Shown here in pieces: positions 31,381 through 41,420 of a DNA stretch of 64,000 nt. Positions within the stretch are counted from its first letter, which is position 1, and each line of letters opens with the position of its first letter. Position numbers and translations under genes: made by a program. The stretch spans positions 1 to 64,000 of the forward strand of contig NZ_NBXB01000039.1 of assembly GCF_003399635.1 (NCBI RefSeq). The letters run 5' to 3'. The notes below the pieces were generated by a model. The model saw nothing but the letters and a program-made list of their open reading frames with translations, was not told the origin of the DNA and searched no databases. Origin of the DNA: Subtercola boreus. GTDB taxonomy: Bacteria > Actinomycetota > Actinomycetes > Actinomycetales > Microbacteriaceae.

Positions 31381-32268
31381 ATGGATGCCGCACCCACCCC
31401 TCGCCGGAACTCCGCCGGCCTCCGTCGTGACCTCGAACTGCTCGAAGTACTCGGCTCGCCAGAGGCGGAAGAGTCGGGCGGACTCGGCGTCGTTCGCCTG
31501 GCGGAACTGGTCGGGCGCGACAAGGGGCAGGTGTCGCGTACCCTGGCGACGCTCGCCGATGCGGGTCTCGTCGCCCGCGACCCGGCCACCCTCACCTATG
31601 GACTGGGCTACCAGCTCTACGCGTTGGCGGCGCGCACCCTCGAATCCCGGCTCGTGCGGCAGGCTGTACCCTTTCTCCGCCGCGTCGTGACCGCCACCCA
31701 CGAGACGGCCCACCTCTGCGTGCTCCGCGGCGACAGTGTGCTCACCCTCAGCAGCCAGCTGAGCGAGCACGCCTTCCGGGGCATCGCGTGGGAGGGCGTG
31801 AGCGTGGCCGCCTGGATGACGTCGGCCGGCCGGGTGCTGATCAGCGACTGGAGCGATGCCGACATCCGCGGCTGGTACGACCGGCACGGCAACGATCGTG
31901 CCGTGACGGGTCCAGTCGCACCTGTGGTCGCACCCCTCACCGGGCTCCCCCCCGAACCGGCGGCGGAGGGCGGCATCCCGTTGATCACCGACTTCGAGAG
32001 CCTTCTGACCGAGATCGGGCACATCCGCCGCCGGGGCTACGCGAGCGTCGATGAGGAATTCGAGATGGGGGTGGTCGGCGTCTCGGCACCGGTCTTCGAT
32101 TTTCGAGGCAACATCGTCGCCGCCATCAACGTGAGCGCACCGAAGGCACGCCTCGGCCGGCACCTGGATGCCGCGGGGCGACTCGTCTCCGAGATCGCCG
32201 AGCAGCTCTCGGCCGAGCTCGGCGCCGCGCCCCGCCGGGGTTCGCGGGTCAGTGGAACTGCGGAATGA
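31381..32268 (+). CDS. IclR-family transcriptional regulator
   Basis: This 295-residue regulator has an N-terminal winged helix (RRDLELLEVLGSPE, then VVRLAELVGRDKGQVSRTLATLADAGLVARD) and a GAF-like effector domain (VLRGDSVLTLSSQ, YDRHGNDRAVTGP, RRRGYASVDEEFEMGVVGVSAPVFDFRGNIVAAINVSAP). It is divergent from the betaine-type transporter and catabolic operon, so it is the likely pathway regulator. The start at 31381 follows a leaderless -10 box. Its 3' end overlaps the convergent small membrane protein gene by 20 nt. Confidence 0.88.
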   Translation: MDAAPTPRRNSAGLRRDLELLEVLGSPEAEESGGLGVVRLAELVGRDKGQVSRTLATLADAGLVARDPATLTYGLGYQLYALAARTLESRLVRQAVPFLRRVVTATHETAHLCVLRGDSVLTLSSQLSEHAFRGIAWEGVSVAAWMTSAGRVLISDWSDADIRGWYDRHGNDRAVTGPVAPVVAPLTGLPPEPAAEGGIPLITDFESLLTEIGHIRRRGYASVDEEFEMGVVGVSAPVFDFRGNIVAAINVSAPKARLGRHLDAAGRLVSEIAEQLSAELGAAPRRGSRVSGTAE

Positions 32269-32581
32269 TCAGATAGAGCCCGTAGAGCACCGCGGCGCCC
32301 CCGATGGCGAGGCACAGGTACCCGCCAAAGGTCGCCGCGACAGGACGCGGGCCTCGTGCTGCACTCGTCACGTGACCCTCGGATCCGGTGTCGTCTGGGG
32401 AACCGGCGGCCAGCAGGCGGAGCCCGAGAGCGTAGAACACCACGATCACCACCGCCGCCGCGAAGGAGATGAGGAAGACGATCGCGAAGGCGCCCCAGTC
32501 GACGCCGAGGAACTGGTCGGTGGCCGCTGCGATGAGGTGCGGGGCGGCGGGAACGGCTGTCTGTGCATCCGGAGTCCACAT
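32249..32581 (-). CDS. Small membrane protein downstream of the PiT transporter (110 aa)
   Basis: There are two hydrophobic segments, WGAFAIVFLISFAAAVVIVVFYALGL and ATFGGYLCLAIGGAAVLYGLYLIIP, joined by a polar loop, and a short periplasmic-looking N-terminus. Its start is 5 nt from the PiT stop codon, so the two genes are probably co-expressed and the product may be a PiT accessory subunit. No characterised family was recognised. Confidence 0.65.
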   Translation of the reverse strand: MWTPDAQTAVPAAPHLIAAATDQFLGVDWGAFAIVFLISFAAAVVIVVFYALGLRLLAAGSPDDTGSEGHVTSAARGPRPVAATFGGYLCLAIGGAAVLYGLYLIIPQFH

Positions 32582-32586
32582 GCTCG

Positions 32587-33756
32587 TCAGGCCTTCTTTC
32601 CGGCGAGCTCAGCACCCGCATCGTCTGAACCGTCTGCGGCGTCGTCGCCTGTTCTGTTGACGTTCTCCTGCGTGACGGGGTGCCGCCTGGCCAGCACGAA
32701 GAAGCCGGCACCCAGCACGAGCGCCAGCACCGCGACGATGATGAGTCCGAGCGTGCTGGAGGAGGCGGCCCAGGCCGCGAGGCCTCCCACGATCGCCGCC
32801 GCCGGCAGGGTGAAGACCCAGCCGAGGGCGATCTTGCCGACAACACCCCAGTGCACGCGGGCGAGCTTCTTGCCGAGACCCGATCCGACCACCGCACCGG
32901 ACGTCACCTGTGTGGTCGAGAGGGCGAAGCCCAAGTGCGAGGAGATCAGGATGGTGGCGGCCGAACTCGTCTCGGCGGCGAAACCCTGTGCGGGCTGCAC
33001 ATCGGTGATGCGCTTGCCCACCGTTCGCATGATCCGCCAGCCGCCGAGGTAGGTGCCGATGGCGATCGCCAGGCCGCAGGCACCGATCACCCAGAGCTGC
33101 GGGCCGGTGCCGGAATCCTGGTAGCCGGCCGCGATGAGGGTGAGCGTGATGACGCCCATCGTCTTCTGGGCGTCGTTCGTTCCGTGGGCAAGCGACACGA
33201 GGGAGGCCGAGATCGTCTGGCCGTGACGGAATCCACGGTCCGAACCGCGGGTGCGCGCCTGGCGCGTGATGCGGTAGGCGGCATAGGTGGCGACGAGCGC
33301 GACGAGCCCGGCGACGAAGGGTGAGAAGAGCGCCGGCAGCACCACTTTCGAGAGCACGACGCCGAAGTCGACCGAGTTGACGCCCGCGCCGATGATGGCG
33401 GCGCCGATGAGTCCGCCGAACAGGGCGTGCGTCGAGCTCGACGGGAGCCCCAGGTACCAGGTGCCGAGGTTCCAGAGCACCGCGCCGACCAGCCCGGCGA
33501 AGATCATGGTGGGCGTGACCTGGATCCCGCCCTCGCCCTCCTTGATGATGCCCTGCGAGATCGTCTTGGCGACCTCAGTGGAGAGGAAAGCTCCGACCAG
33601 GTTGAGCACCGCCGAGATGAGCACGGCGACCTTCGGCTTCAGGGCGCCCGTGGCGACCGAGGTGGCCATGGCATTCGCGGTGTCGTGGAAACCGTTCGTG
33701 AAGTCGAAGACGAGCGCTATGACGATGACGAGCAAGACAGTGATGAGTACGTCCAT
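32587..33756 (-). CDS. pit: Inorganic phosphate transporter, PiT family
   Basis: This 389-residue permease carries the PiT signature twice: FDFTNGFHDTANAMATSVATGAL near the N-terminus and SLVSLAHGTNDAQKTMGVITL in the middle. About ten membrane spans and the conserved GLPSSSTHALFGGLIGAAI are present. Low-affinity phosphate (metal-phosphate)/H+ symport is the family function. A tandem-repeat PHO-box-like element lies at 33840-33861 upstream, which suggests control by the PhoP-type response to phosphate limitation. Confidence 0.92.
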   Translation of the reverse strand: MDVLITVLLVIVIALVFDFTNGFHDTANAMATSVATGALKPKVAVLISAVLNLVGAFLSTEVAKTISQGIIKEGEGGIQVTPTMIFAGLVGAVLWNLGTWYLGLPSSSTHALFGGLIGAAIIGAGVNSVDFGVVLSKVVLPALFSPFVAGLVALVATYAAYRITRQARTRGSDRGFRHGQTISASLVSLAHGTNDAQKTMGVITLTLIAAGYQDSGTGPQLWVIGACGLAIAIGTYLGGWRIMRTVGKRITDVQPAQGFAAETSSAATILISSHLGFALSTTQVTSGAVVGSGLGKKLARVHWGVVGKIALGWVFTLPAAAIVGGLAAWAASSSTLGLIIVAVLALVLGAGFFVLARRHPVTQENVNRTGDDAADGSDDAGAELAGKKA

Positions 33757-33839
33757 CGGATGATCCTCCAGGCGTGCGTGTGGGGTCCGGGCGTCGCGGT
33801 TCGGCGTCGGGTGGGTTTCTCAGACGAGACGTTAGAAGT

Positions 33840-33861
33840 GCTCGATGAACGCCCGGTTAAC
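33840..33861 (-). promoter_or_regulatory. PHO-box-like tandem repeat upstream of the PiT gene
   Basis: On the minus strand GTTAACCGGGC is followed directly by GTTCATCGAGC, two 11-bp direct repeats that both begin GTT-A/C-A-C/T. This matches the layout of actinobacterial PhoP sites. It lies about 84 bp upstream of the PiT start codon. Confidence 0.5.
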
Positions 33862-33874
33862 ACGCTCGGGCTAG

Positions 33875-33886
33875 TACAGTTTTACA
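33875..33886 (+). promoter_or_regulatory. -10 box of a leaderless promoter
   Basis: TACAGT at 33875-33880 is followed by 6 nt and the GTG at 33887. The PHO-box-like repeats lie just upstream, so PhoP could affect both divergent genes. Confidence 0.45.
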
Positions 33887-34543
33887 GTGGTCAAAGCGTT
33901 GTTCGAAGAGCTGGTCAGCCTCTCAGACGAACGGTTCTGTCCGGAGATCTCTCACGCTGAGGCTCTTTTCGGACGCGCTGCCGATCCTGATGTCCCCTTC
34001 AGCATCCTTGCGCTCCGGAGGCTCGGCAGAACCCGACCCGCGCTCTTCGTCGCACCGGGCGAGGGAGAGGTTCCGTCAGGGATGCGCACCACCTTCGGCC
34101 CGGGCAGCTCTGTGCGACTCGAGGTCTTCCACGCGGCCGCCAGCGTGCACGGCCGGCGGCCGGCATCCGCATCCATCCGCACCGGGCGCGCGCCCCGCCC
34201 CGGAGCCTCGGCCGCCCGGCTCGACGGAGCCCGGTCGGACCTCACCGAGCACGCCGTGAGTTACCTCGTGCGGAACGACCGGCTCGCGCTGCCGGTGCCG
34301 CAACGGGGCGACCCCACGGCCGGGTGGGAGGAGCAGTTGCTGCGCACCACCCATTGGGTGTCGGACATGCGTCGCCGGCGCGACCGCATCTTCGTCGACG
34401 ACGGCACCGTGCCGGTGTTGCGCGTCGACGACCCGCTCGGCGCGTGGGCGGCGGTGGCCTTCGACCTCGGCGCCGACCGCGTGACGATCGCCGGCGCTGC
34501 GGGCTTTCTCGACCGGCGCTTCACGACCCGCCCCGCCTCCTAG
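33887..34543 (+). CDS. Uncharacterised protein (218 aa)
   Basis: This soluble protein starts with GTG (MVKALFEELVSLSDERFCPEISHAEALFGRA) and contains LALRRLGRTRPALFVAPGEGEVPSGMRTTFGPG, YLVRNDRLALPVPQRGDP, WVSDMRRRRDRIFVDDGTVPVLRVDDPLGAWAAVAFDL and ITIAG-like closing strands. There is no signal peptide and no catalytic motif that I can identify. It is divergent from the PiT gene and shares its regulatory region, so phosphate-linked expression is possible. No family was recognised. Confidence 0.6.
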   Translation: MVKALFEELVSLSDERFCPEISHAEALFGRAADPDVPFSILALRRLGRTRPALFVAPGEGEVPSGMRTTFGPGSSVRLEVFHAAASVHGRRPASASIRTGRAPRPGASAARLDGARSDLTEHAVSYLVRNDRLALPVPQRGDPTAGWEEQLLRTTHWVSDMRRRRDRIFVDDGTVPVLRVDDPLGAWAAVAFDLGADRVTIAGAAGFLDRRFTTRPAS

Positions 34544-34603
34544 TACCCTCCCCGCTTCCCCCCTGCCTCCCCTCCCCTGCGCGTCGAATCGATGCGGGGG
34601 AGG

Positions 34604-35920
<1,317 letters not shown>

Positions 35921-36011
35921 GGTGTGTCACTTCGTGTCGGAGAGGCGAGCGGGCGGGCGGGGCTGGCGAGCGGGGCGCGCGCATCCGGGAGGCCGGTCGC
36001 GGCGCGGCCGA

Positions 36012-37034
36012 TCACAGCAGGTTGGGCAGCAGCAGGGCGAGTTGGTTGGCCACGAACAGCGCAGCGAGGATCGAGAGCGGCGCGAACACCACCCACGTCT
36101 TCTGCGCCCCAATGCGGCGGAACGCCCAGACGGCCGCGAGTTCGACGACCAGCAGGAACTGCAGCGCGAAGACGAGTGCCCACGCGGTGGTGGTGTCGGT
36201 CGACATCGCCTGGTCGACCGCGGGCAGCGCGAGGTAAGTGGTCTGCCGCTTGCCGGCCGGCTGCACGGCACTGGTCAGTTCGGCATCCACGTAGGCGATG
36301 CCAGTCGGGATGAACGCGGGGCCCCTCGCCGTGACGAGGGTGAGTCTCGACGTTCCGCCGGCGAAGGTCGGCACGGGGTCGCCGGCGTACCGCACACCGA
36401 TGACCTCGAACTGCTGTTCGCCCTGCCCGGTCGTCACGGAGAGCTTGTCGCCGGGTGCGAGCTCCTGGATGCGCGAGAAGGGTCCGCCGTACCCCGCGGC
36501 CCGACCCATCACGGTGCTGATACCGGCCTGGCCCGGGAGCACGGAGTCGCGCCGGTGGCCAGGCCCGTTCTTCAGCACATCGGCAGAGCTGCCCTCGGAG
36601 ATCACCTCGCGCACGTTGATCGAGGGGATGTCGATGACACCCACCGGCGAGCCGTCGGCCACCAGCTGGTCGTCGAACGTGGCCTCGCTGACCGGAGCCG
36701 TGCCCGCGAGCGCCTGCACGCGGTACTCGTTGCTGAGCTGCTGCTGGGCGACGAAGTGCTGCACATGGCTGAGCACCATGAGGTTGGCCGCGAAAGCGAA
36801 GAGCATCGCCGCGACCAGCAGCAGAACACCGTGCACGACGACCTGCACCGGTCCGGGAGGGGCGGCGGGCCCGAGCGCGGAGGGCGGCGGGCGGCGGGGC
36901 AGGCGCGGCGGCTTGGGAGCCTGCGGCGATTTCGGCCCTCGCCCTCCGCGCGGCATTCTGGGCGCCCGGAGCGATGCGTCCCGGCTCGGAGCCTCGGGGG
37001 CGAAGGCCGCCTGCTCGTCGATGACCGCGGTCAC
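36012..37034 (-). CDS. Sortase-fold membrane protein lacking catalytic His and Cys (pseudo-sortase)
   Basis: This 340-residue protein has a Pro/Lys/Arg-rich N-terminal tail (PKSPQAPKPPRLPRRPPP, residues 35-52), one span (about 63-87), an extracytoplasmic domain (about 128-240) and two C-terminal spans. The domain follows the actinobacterial class E/F sortase pattern: VGVIDIPSINV, NGPGHRRDSVLPGQAGISTV, then GGPFSRIQELAPGDKLSV and SRLTLVTARG. The sortase GH motif reads G-R (R178 for His) and the TLVTC motif reads TLVTA (A236 for Cys). It therefore cannot perform normal transpeptidation. The GTG start overlaps the upstream stop (GTGA). A scaffolding or substrate-recognition role is inference. 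Confidence 0.7.
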   Translation of the reverse strand: MTAVIDEQAAFAPEAPSRDASLRAPRMPRGGRGPKSPQAPKPPRLPRRPPPSALGPAAPPGPVQVVVHGVLLLVAAMLFAFAANLMVLSHVQHFVAQQQLSNEYRVQALAGTAPVSEATFDDQLVADGSPVGVIDIPSINVREVISEGSSADVLKNGPGHRRDSVLPGQAGISTVMGRAAGYGGPFSRIQELAPGDKLSVTTGQGEQQFEVIGVRYAGDPVPTFAGGTSRLTLVTARGPAFIPTGIAYVDAELTSAVQPAGKRQTTYLALPAVDQAMSTDTTTAWALVFALQFLLVVELAAVWAFRRIGAQKTWVVFAPLSILAALFVANQLALLLPNLL

Positions 37035-37885
37035 GCCGCTCCCCCGTCCGTCTCGGGACGACGCGCGGCGGTCGCGGGGACGGGCGTGGCGGCGGCCGTG
37101 GTTCCGGCAGCGGCAGACCCGGCAGCCGCGGCGACCGGCGGCGGGTTCCGGATGATCGTGACGACTCGGAACGCTCCGGCGGCCAGAATCAGCAGCACCA
37201 GCACGAACCATGGCAGCACGAACATGAACCCGTCCCGGGTGATCGACGACAGGGCCGTTCCGGCCACGTTCTCGGGGGGTGTGAAGGTCGCGTGGGTAGT
37301 GAAGAACGCCCACTGGCCGAGCCCACCCAGCGTCGCCTCGATGACCCGCGATTCGTCGGGCTTCAGCTGGTCGATCCGGATGCCGTCGACCCGCGCGATC
37401 TCGTTGCCGAACGGCCCCACGAGCTGGAAGCCGGCCGAACCGTCGATCGTGAACTGCGAAACGTTGTGCACGGTGAACTCCGCATGGGAGTCACCGCCGA
37501 ACGGGTTGATGCTCCAGCCGTAGCCCGACGTCACGCCGCTGACGAAGACGATGCCGCCGAGATCGAACTCGTCGGCAGCGGGAACGGGCGCTGAGGCTGC
37601 GGGCCCACCGGTGACGACAGTGTTGCCGGTGTTGCTGCTGCCGAGGCCGGAGGTGGACGGCTTCGAGAGCGAGGGGCTGCCGTTGCCGCCCACACCCGAC
37701 ACCGGTGGTGCCGGCGGAAACGTCGTGACGGGTTCGGCAGGAGCGGGCGACACCGTCACGGTGATGCCGACCCCGCCGGTGTCATCAGCGAGGGCGGGGT
37801 TCGCCCCGAGCAGTGCAGTGCCGGCGAGCGCGACCAGCACCAGCGCAGCCACGGCGACCGCGAGACGCGATCCTGAACCGCTCAC
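37031..37885 (-). CDS. Exported, C-terminally membrane-anchored protein of unknown function (284 aa)
   Basis: A signal peptide (LAVAVAALVLVALAGTALLGANPALA) is followed by a Ser/Pro/Gly-rich disordered stretch to about residue 105. A beta-rich domain follows (EFDLGGIVFVSGVTSGYGWSINPFGGDSHAEFTVHN, then DGIRIDQLKPDESRVIEATLGGLGQWAFFTTHATFTPP), then a C-terminal span (MFVLPWFVLVLLILAAGAFRVV) and an Ala/Pro-rich cytoplasmic tail. It overlaps both neighbouring genes by 4 nt, so it is part of the same transcript as the DUF916-like and pseudo-sortase genes. No family was recognised. Confidence 0.65.
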   Translation of the reverse strand: MSGSGSRLAVAVAALVLVALAGTALLGANPALADDTGGVGITVTVSPAPAEPVTTFPPAPPVSGVGGNGSPSLSKPSTSGLGSSNTGNTVVTGGPAASAPVPAADEFDLGGIVFVSGVTSGYGWSINPFGGDSHAEFTVHNVSQFTIDGSAGFQLVGPFGNEIARVDGIRIDQLKPDESRVIEATLGGLGQWAFFTTHATFTPPENVAGTALSSITRDGFMFVLPWFVLVLLILAAGAFRVVTIIRNPPPVAAAAGSAAAGTTAAATPVPATAARRPETDGGAA

Positions 37886-38925
37886 CCTGCGGCCACCGGC
37901 TGCTCAGCGGCAAGGCGCCGGGCTTCTGCCTCTGTGTACTCGGCCCAGGCGACGGCGTTCTTCGCGTCGCGGGCCCGGCGCCAGCGCAGAAAGAGGAAGA
38001 CGAGTGCGGCGAGCACGACAAGGATGACCAGCCACCACGGCATCGCCACAGCCACGGTGTCACGGTCCACAGTGGCGAGGGGCCCCGGATCCTGCGCATC
38101 GGCGTCGACGGTCGGCGCGAGGCTGATGTAGGGGTTGAGGTAACCGAGCTGACCGATGCCCGGCACGACCACCGAGAGGGTGCGGGTGCTGCCCGGGAGC
38201 ATCTCTGCGAGTTCGGAACGCTGCAGCGTTCCCGCGGCGATGCCGAAGTAGGTGTTGACGCCGATGACCGCATTCGCACCGAGAGCGACGTTGCCGTTGT
38301 TGCGAACGGTGTAGGTCACGGTCGTCGTGCCGTCGAACGGGTTCAGTTGGGCGTCGTACGAGGCCGAGATGCTGCTGACGGTGAGGGCGGCCTGCAGTGC
38401 ACCGGCGACGCGGGCATAGAGCCGGGTGGCGACCCGACGGTCGACGAGAACCTGTCCGTCGGTCGAGAGTACCGAGATGACGATCCCCGCGGCATGGTCG
38501 CCGGGTGAGGCGTCGGCCGGCACGTTCATCGTGAACGGAACGACCTGGCTCGCTCCCGGCTCGAGTGGGATCGAGAGCTGCGTGGCACCATCGGCGAAGG
38601 ACACCCAACTGCCGGCGTCGGTGGGTGCGGCATCCGTGTCGAGAAGGCCGTAGGATCCGTCATCCGTGTTGTAGGCGTCGGTTGCGAAGACCTTCATGGT
38701 CTGCGGGATCGTGCCGGCGTTCGTGACGAGATAGCTGTCGCTGATCTGCTGGCCGGGAGAGATCGTGTAGCTGAACCGGGAGCGGTCGTCGGCACCGGAT
38801 CCATCCGACGGCGAGCCGGAGATGCCCGACTCGTCATCGGCGTGGGCGACCTGTGCCGTGGAGACACCGACCATCGCCAGCGCGAGGAACAGCGCAGCGA
38901 GAACAAAGGAGACGAGACGCTTCAT
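37882..38925 (-). CDS. DUF916-like surface protein with C-terminal membrane anchor (347 aa)
   Basis: From the ATG at 38925 there is a signal peptide (MKRLVSFVLAALFLALAMVGVSTAQVAHA). Two immunoglobulin-like domains follow, of the type found in DUF916/WxL-associated proteins: FSYTISPGQQISDSYLVTNAGTIPQTMKVFATDA, PLEPGASQVVPFTMNVPADASPGDHAAGIVISV, and TVTYTVRNNGNVALGANAVIGV. It ends in a span (AMPWWLVILVVLAALVFLFLRW) and a charged tail. In Firmicutes such proteins bridge WxL proteins and the cell envelope. Here the WxL-like gene is directly upstream. Confidence 0.72.
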   Translation of the reverse strand: MKRLVSFVLAALFLALAMVGVSTAQVAHADDESGISGSPSDGSGADDRSRFSYTISPGQQISDSYLVTNAGTIPQTMKVFATDAYNTDDGSYGLLDTDAAPTDAGSWVSFADGATQLSIPLEPGASQVVPFTMNVPADASPGDHAAGIVISVLSTDGQVLVDRRVATRLYARVAGALQAALTVSSISASYDAQLNPFDGTTTVTYTVRNNGNVALGANAVIGVNTYFGIAAGTLQRSELAEMLPGSTRTLSVVVPGIGQLGYLNPYISLAPTVDADAQDPGPLATVDRDTVAVAMPWWLVILVVLAALVFLFLRWRRARDAKNAVAWAEYTEAEARRLAAEQPVAAG

Positions 38926-39112
38926 CGTCAGGGGGAGGGCGGTTGTTTCGGGCACAGTACATTCATCCAAAAGAGGTTTGCGGGCAGCGGGCCGAGGCGT
39001 GAACCAGACGTGAACGGGAGGCGGAGCGGCGGGGCGGTTCCCGGCCCCGCCGCACCATCGAAGGGAGGGCCGCTCGCGCGGACCCTCCCCCCGGTGTGTG
39101 CAGGTGGTGCGA

Positions 39113-40183
39113 CTACTTCGAGGCCAGCGTGACGGTGAGCTTCGAGGTGTAGGTACCGGCCGGCTTGTCGCCGGGGGCGACGAAGGTCAGCTTGGCGTCG
39201 AGGTCGGTTGTGGCGACCGCGGTGGTGTTGTCGGCCTGCGCGAAGAGCGCGGGGTTGACGGCAGCACCGGCGACCTGGGCGGCCGACAGCGTGACGTTGG
39301 CGGGCTTGGTACCGACGGCGATCGGCTCGATGCCGAGCTGCTTCTTGTCGATGGTGACAGCCGAGTCGCCCGAGTTGGTGAAGTCGGTGACCGAGGTGGT
39401 CACGGTCCAGCCCTTGTGGGTGACGACGCGGTCGTCCTTGACGGTGAACTTGCCGAGATTGCCGGTCGAGGTCGACTGGCCGCCGACGAGCGTCGCCGTG
39501 CCGAGCACCGTGGTTGCCGACGCCGGAGCGACGAGCGTGAGGATGCCATCCTGACCGGCGACGGTGGTCGCCTGGATGGTCTGGTCGAACGAGCCGCTCG
39601 CCGGGGCGGGCGGTGCGACGGTGTCGGAGAGCTGGTAGGTCCAGTCACCCGAACCGGCGGTCACCGAGATCGGCGCGAACCAGATACCGGCTGACGCGAG
39701 AGCCACGTTGTTGAACTTCTCGCAGGCGAAACCGACGCTGTAGTTGCCGCCGGCAGCCTTGACCGAACCGGCGCCGGGCGAACCCAGCACCTGGGCGCCG
39801 AGGTTGGCGCCGGGCTCGAGGATCTGCTTGGTTCCGGGCTTGAAGCCGCCGTCTGCGTAGGCGACCCACGCGGAGCGCACCTTCTCCTGGCCGACCGGCG
39901 AGATGAAGGTCTGCACCGTCTCCGCATCGGTCGGGCAGCTGAACAGCGAACGGGCGTCGGTGGCGCTGGGGGAACCGACGAGGTCGTCGTCCCACAGGTT
40001 GACGTGGCCGGCGTCGGAGGCGGTCTTCGGAGCGATGAGCGTCTCGTTGCCGGAGTCGTACAGGTAGTACGTGGCGTCCGAGCCATTCGAGGTGGCGGCT
40101 GCGGCCGAGAAGGCCGAGGCGCCGACAAGCGACGCGGCTGCAACGCCGATAGCGGCGATGCGAAGTGCGTTTTTACGCAACAT
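39113..40183 (-). CDS. Secreted WxL-like surface protein (356 aa)
   Basis: A signal peptide (LRIAAIGVAAASLVGASAFSAAAA) precedes an Ala/Thr/Ser-rich extracellular protein. The N-terminal half contains TYYLYDSGNETLI, ARSLFSCPTD and FACEKFNNVALASAGIWFAPI. The C-terminal half has FDQTIQATTVAGQDGILTLVAPASATTVLG and ends LTFVAPGDKPAGTYTSKLTVTLAS, the type of closing beta-hairpin seen in WxL-like domains. No sorting motif or span is present, so cell-wall attachment would depend on partners such as the DUF916-like protein. Confidence in the family is moderate. Confidence 0.65.
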   Translation of the reverse strand: MLRKNALRIAAIGVAAASLVGASAFSAAAATSNGSDATYYLYDSGNETLIAPKTASDAGHVNLWDDDLVGSPSATDARSLFSCPTDAETVQTFISPVGQEKVRSAWVAYADGGFKPGTKQILEPGANLGAQVLGSPGAGSVKAAGGNYSVGFACEKFNNVALASAGIWFAPISVTAGSGDWTYQLSDTVAPPAPASGSFDQTIQATTVAGQDGILTLVAPASATTVLGTATLVGGQSTSTGNLGKFTVKDDRVVTHKGWTVTTSVTDFTNSGDSAVTIDKKQLGIEPIAVGTKPANVTLSAAQVAGAAVNPALFAQADNTTAVATTDLDAKLTFVAPGDKPAGTYTSKLTVTLASK

Positions 40184-40222
40184 TTCTGGTGTGCCTTTCA
40201 GATTCTCTGTGAGTTGGGGTGA

Positions 40223-41305
40223 CTAGGACGCGTTCGCGCGGATGGAGACGGTGGTCGACGGGGCGAGGAAACCGAACTTGGTCTTCACAGCACCCGACGT
40301 CGAGGGGCCCGAACCGAAGTTCGTGAGGCTCTTCGACTTGGTGGGATCGACGAGCGAAGCGAGAGCAGGGTCGTACTTCGGGCTCGACGGGTTCACGCGG
40401 GCAGCCTCGACGACGACGTAGGTGTCGCGGCCGAAGGTGGTGTCTGCGTAGTAGGTCGGGTTCGGAACGAAGCTGCCGTCAGCGCCGGTGAAGGGAACCA
40501 CGGATCCCTCGGCGCTGCCGAGGCGAGCGGTTCCGGTGCGGTCCTGCGCGGCGCCGTTGCTCTGGGCGACCCAGCTGGCGACGGAGAACGGGATGAGCTC
40601 ACCGGCGTTGACGAGCACGGTGCCGTCGTTCTCGGCGTCTCCGCGCTGCACGACGCAGGAACCGGGAGTGGTGATTCCGATGGCCGACAGGAAGAACTTG
40701 CGGGTACCCGAAGCGGCCTGGGGCAGAACCGGGGTGACCGCGGTGCCGTTGACCGTCGTCAGCGAGCAGTTGTAGATGGCCGTGAGCTGCGCCTTGGTGA
40801 GCTGGTCGATGCCGGTTCCGTTGTAGGCGTACGACAGGGCGTCGCGACCGAACTGGAAGTACTGCAGCACACCGCTGGTGTTCGCCGCTGCGCCGGGGCC
40901 GCTGGAGGAGCGGGCGATGTCGACCAGGCCGGTGATGGCCCTGGCCGGCGTCGAGTTGCCGCTGACGGAGAAGTTCGCTCCGTCGATCGAGCGGCTGAGC
41001 GCCTTGACGCCGTCACCTGAACCCGCGGGGCGGGCGAAGTAGGTGCCGGAGCCCTTGGTCTGGATCGCGTCCGAGCCGAACGCGTCGAAGGAGCCGATGG
41101 TGTTGCCGGCGGCGGTCACGCGAACCGAAGCACCGGTGACGGTGGTTCCGTTGGCGAGAGCGTTGGCTGCATCCTGGAGAGTGTCGGAGCCGACCAGCGA
41201 GTAGCTGTTCGACACCGGGTCGGCGTACGCGGGGGCTGCGAATGCGATGCCGGCAACGGCGACGCCAACTGCTGCGCAGACGGCAACAACTTTCGTGATT
41301 TTCAC
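40223..41305 (-). CDS. Secreted PstS-like (PBP superfamily) protein (360 aa)
   Basis: The GTG at 41305 (AAGGAA about 10 nt upstream) gives a signal peptide MKITKVVAVCAAVGVAVAGIAFAAPAYA. The mature protein resembles phosphate-binding-protein folds: YSLVGSDTLQDAANALANG, FDAFGSDAIQTKG, VDIARSSSGPG, FQFGRDALSYAYNGTG, LTKAQLTAIYNCS and a long C-terminal domain. The usual PstS phosphate-contact motif GSGST is only partly preserved, so ligand binding is uncertain. It lies between the giant PBP-like gene and the WxL-like gene and probably works at the cell surface. Confidence 0.68.
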   Translation of the reverse strand: MKITKVVAVCAAVGVAVAGIAFAAPAYADPVSNSYSLVGSDTLQDAANALANGTTVTGASVRVTAAGNTIGSFDAFGSDAIQTKGSGTYFARPAGSGDGVKALSRSIDGANFSVSGNSTPARAITGLVDIARSSSGPGAAANTSGVLQYFQFGRDALSYAYNGTGIDQLTKAQLTAIYNCSLTTVNGTAVTPVLPQAASGTRKFFLSAIGITTPGSCVVQRGDAENDGTVLVNAGELIPFSVASWVAQSNGAAQDRTGTARLGSAEGSVVPFTGADGSFVPNPTYYADTTFGRDTYVVVEAARVNPSSPKYDPALASLVDPTKSKSLTNFGSGPSTSGAVKTKFGFLAPSTTVSIRANAS

Positions 41306-41420
41306 TGTGCGTGATTCCTTTTTTTGGGTGTGATGACCGAGCATCCGCAGTCACGGCGTCTCGACTTGGTGTGACGCAGGCAGTCATCGCCGGTCGTCAC
41401 GGGTTCCAAGAGTGTGGGCA

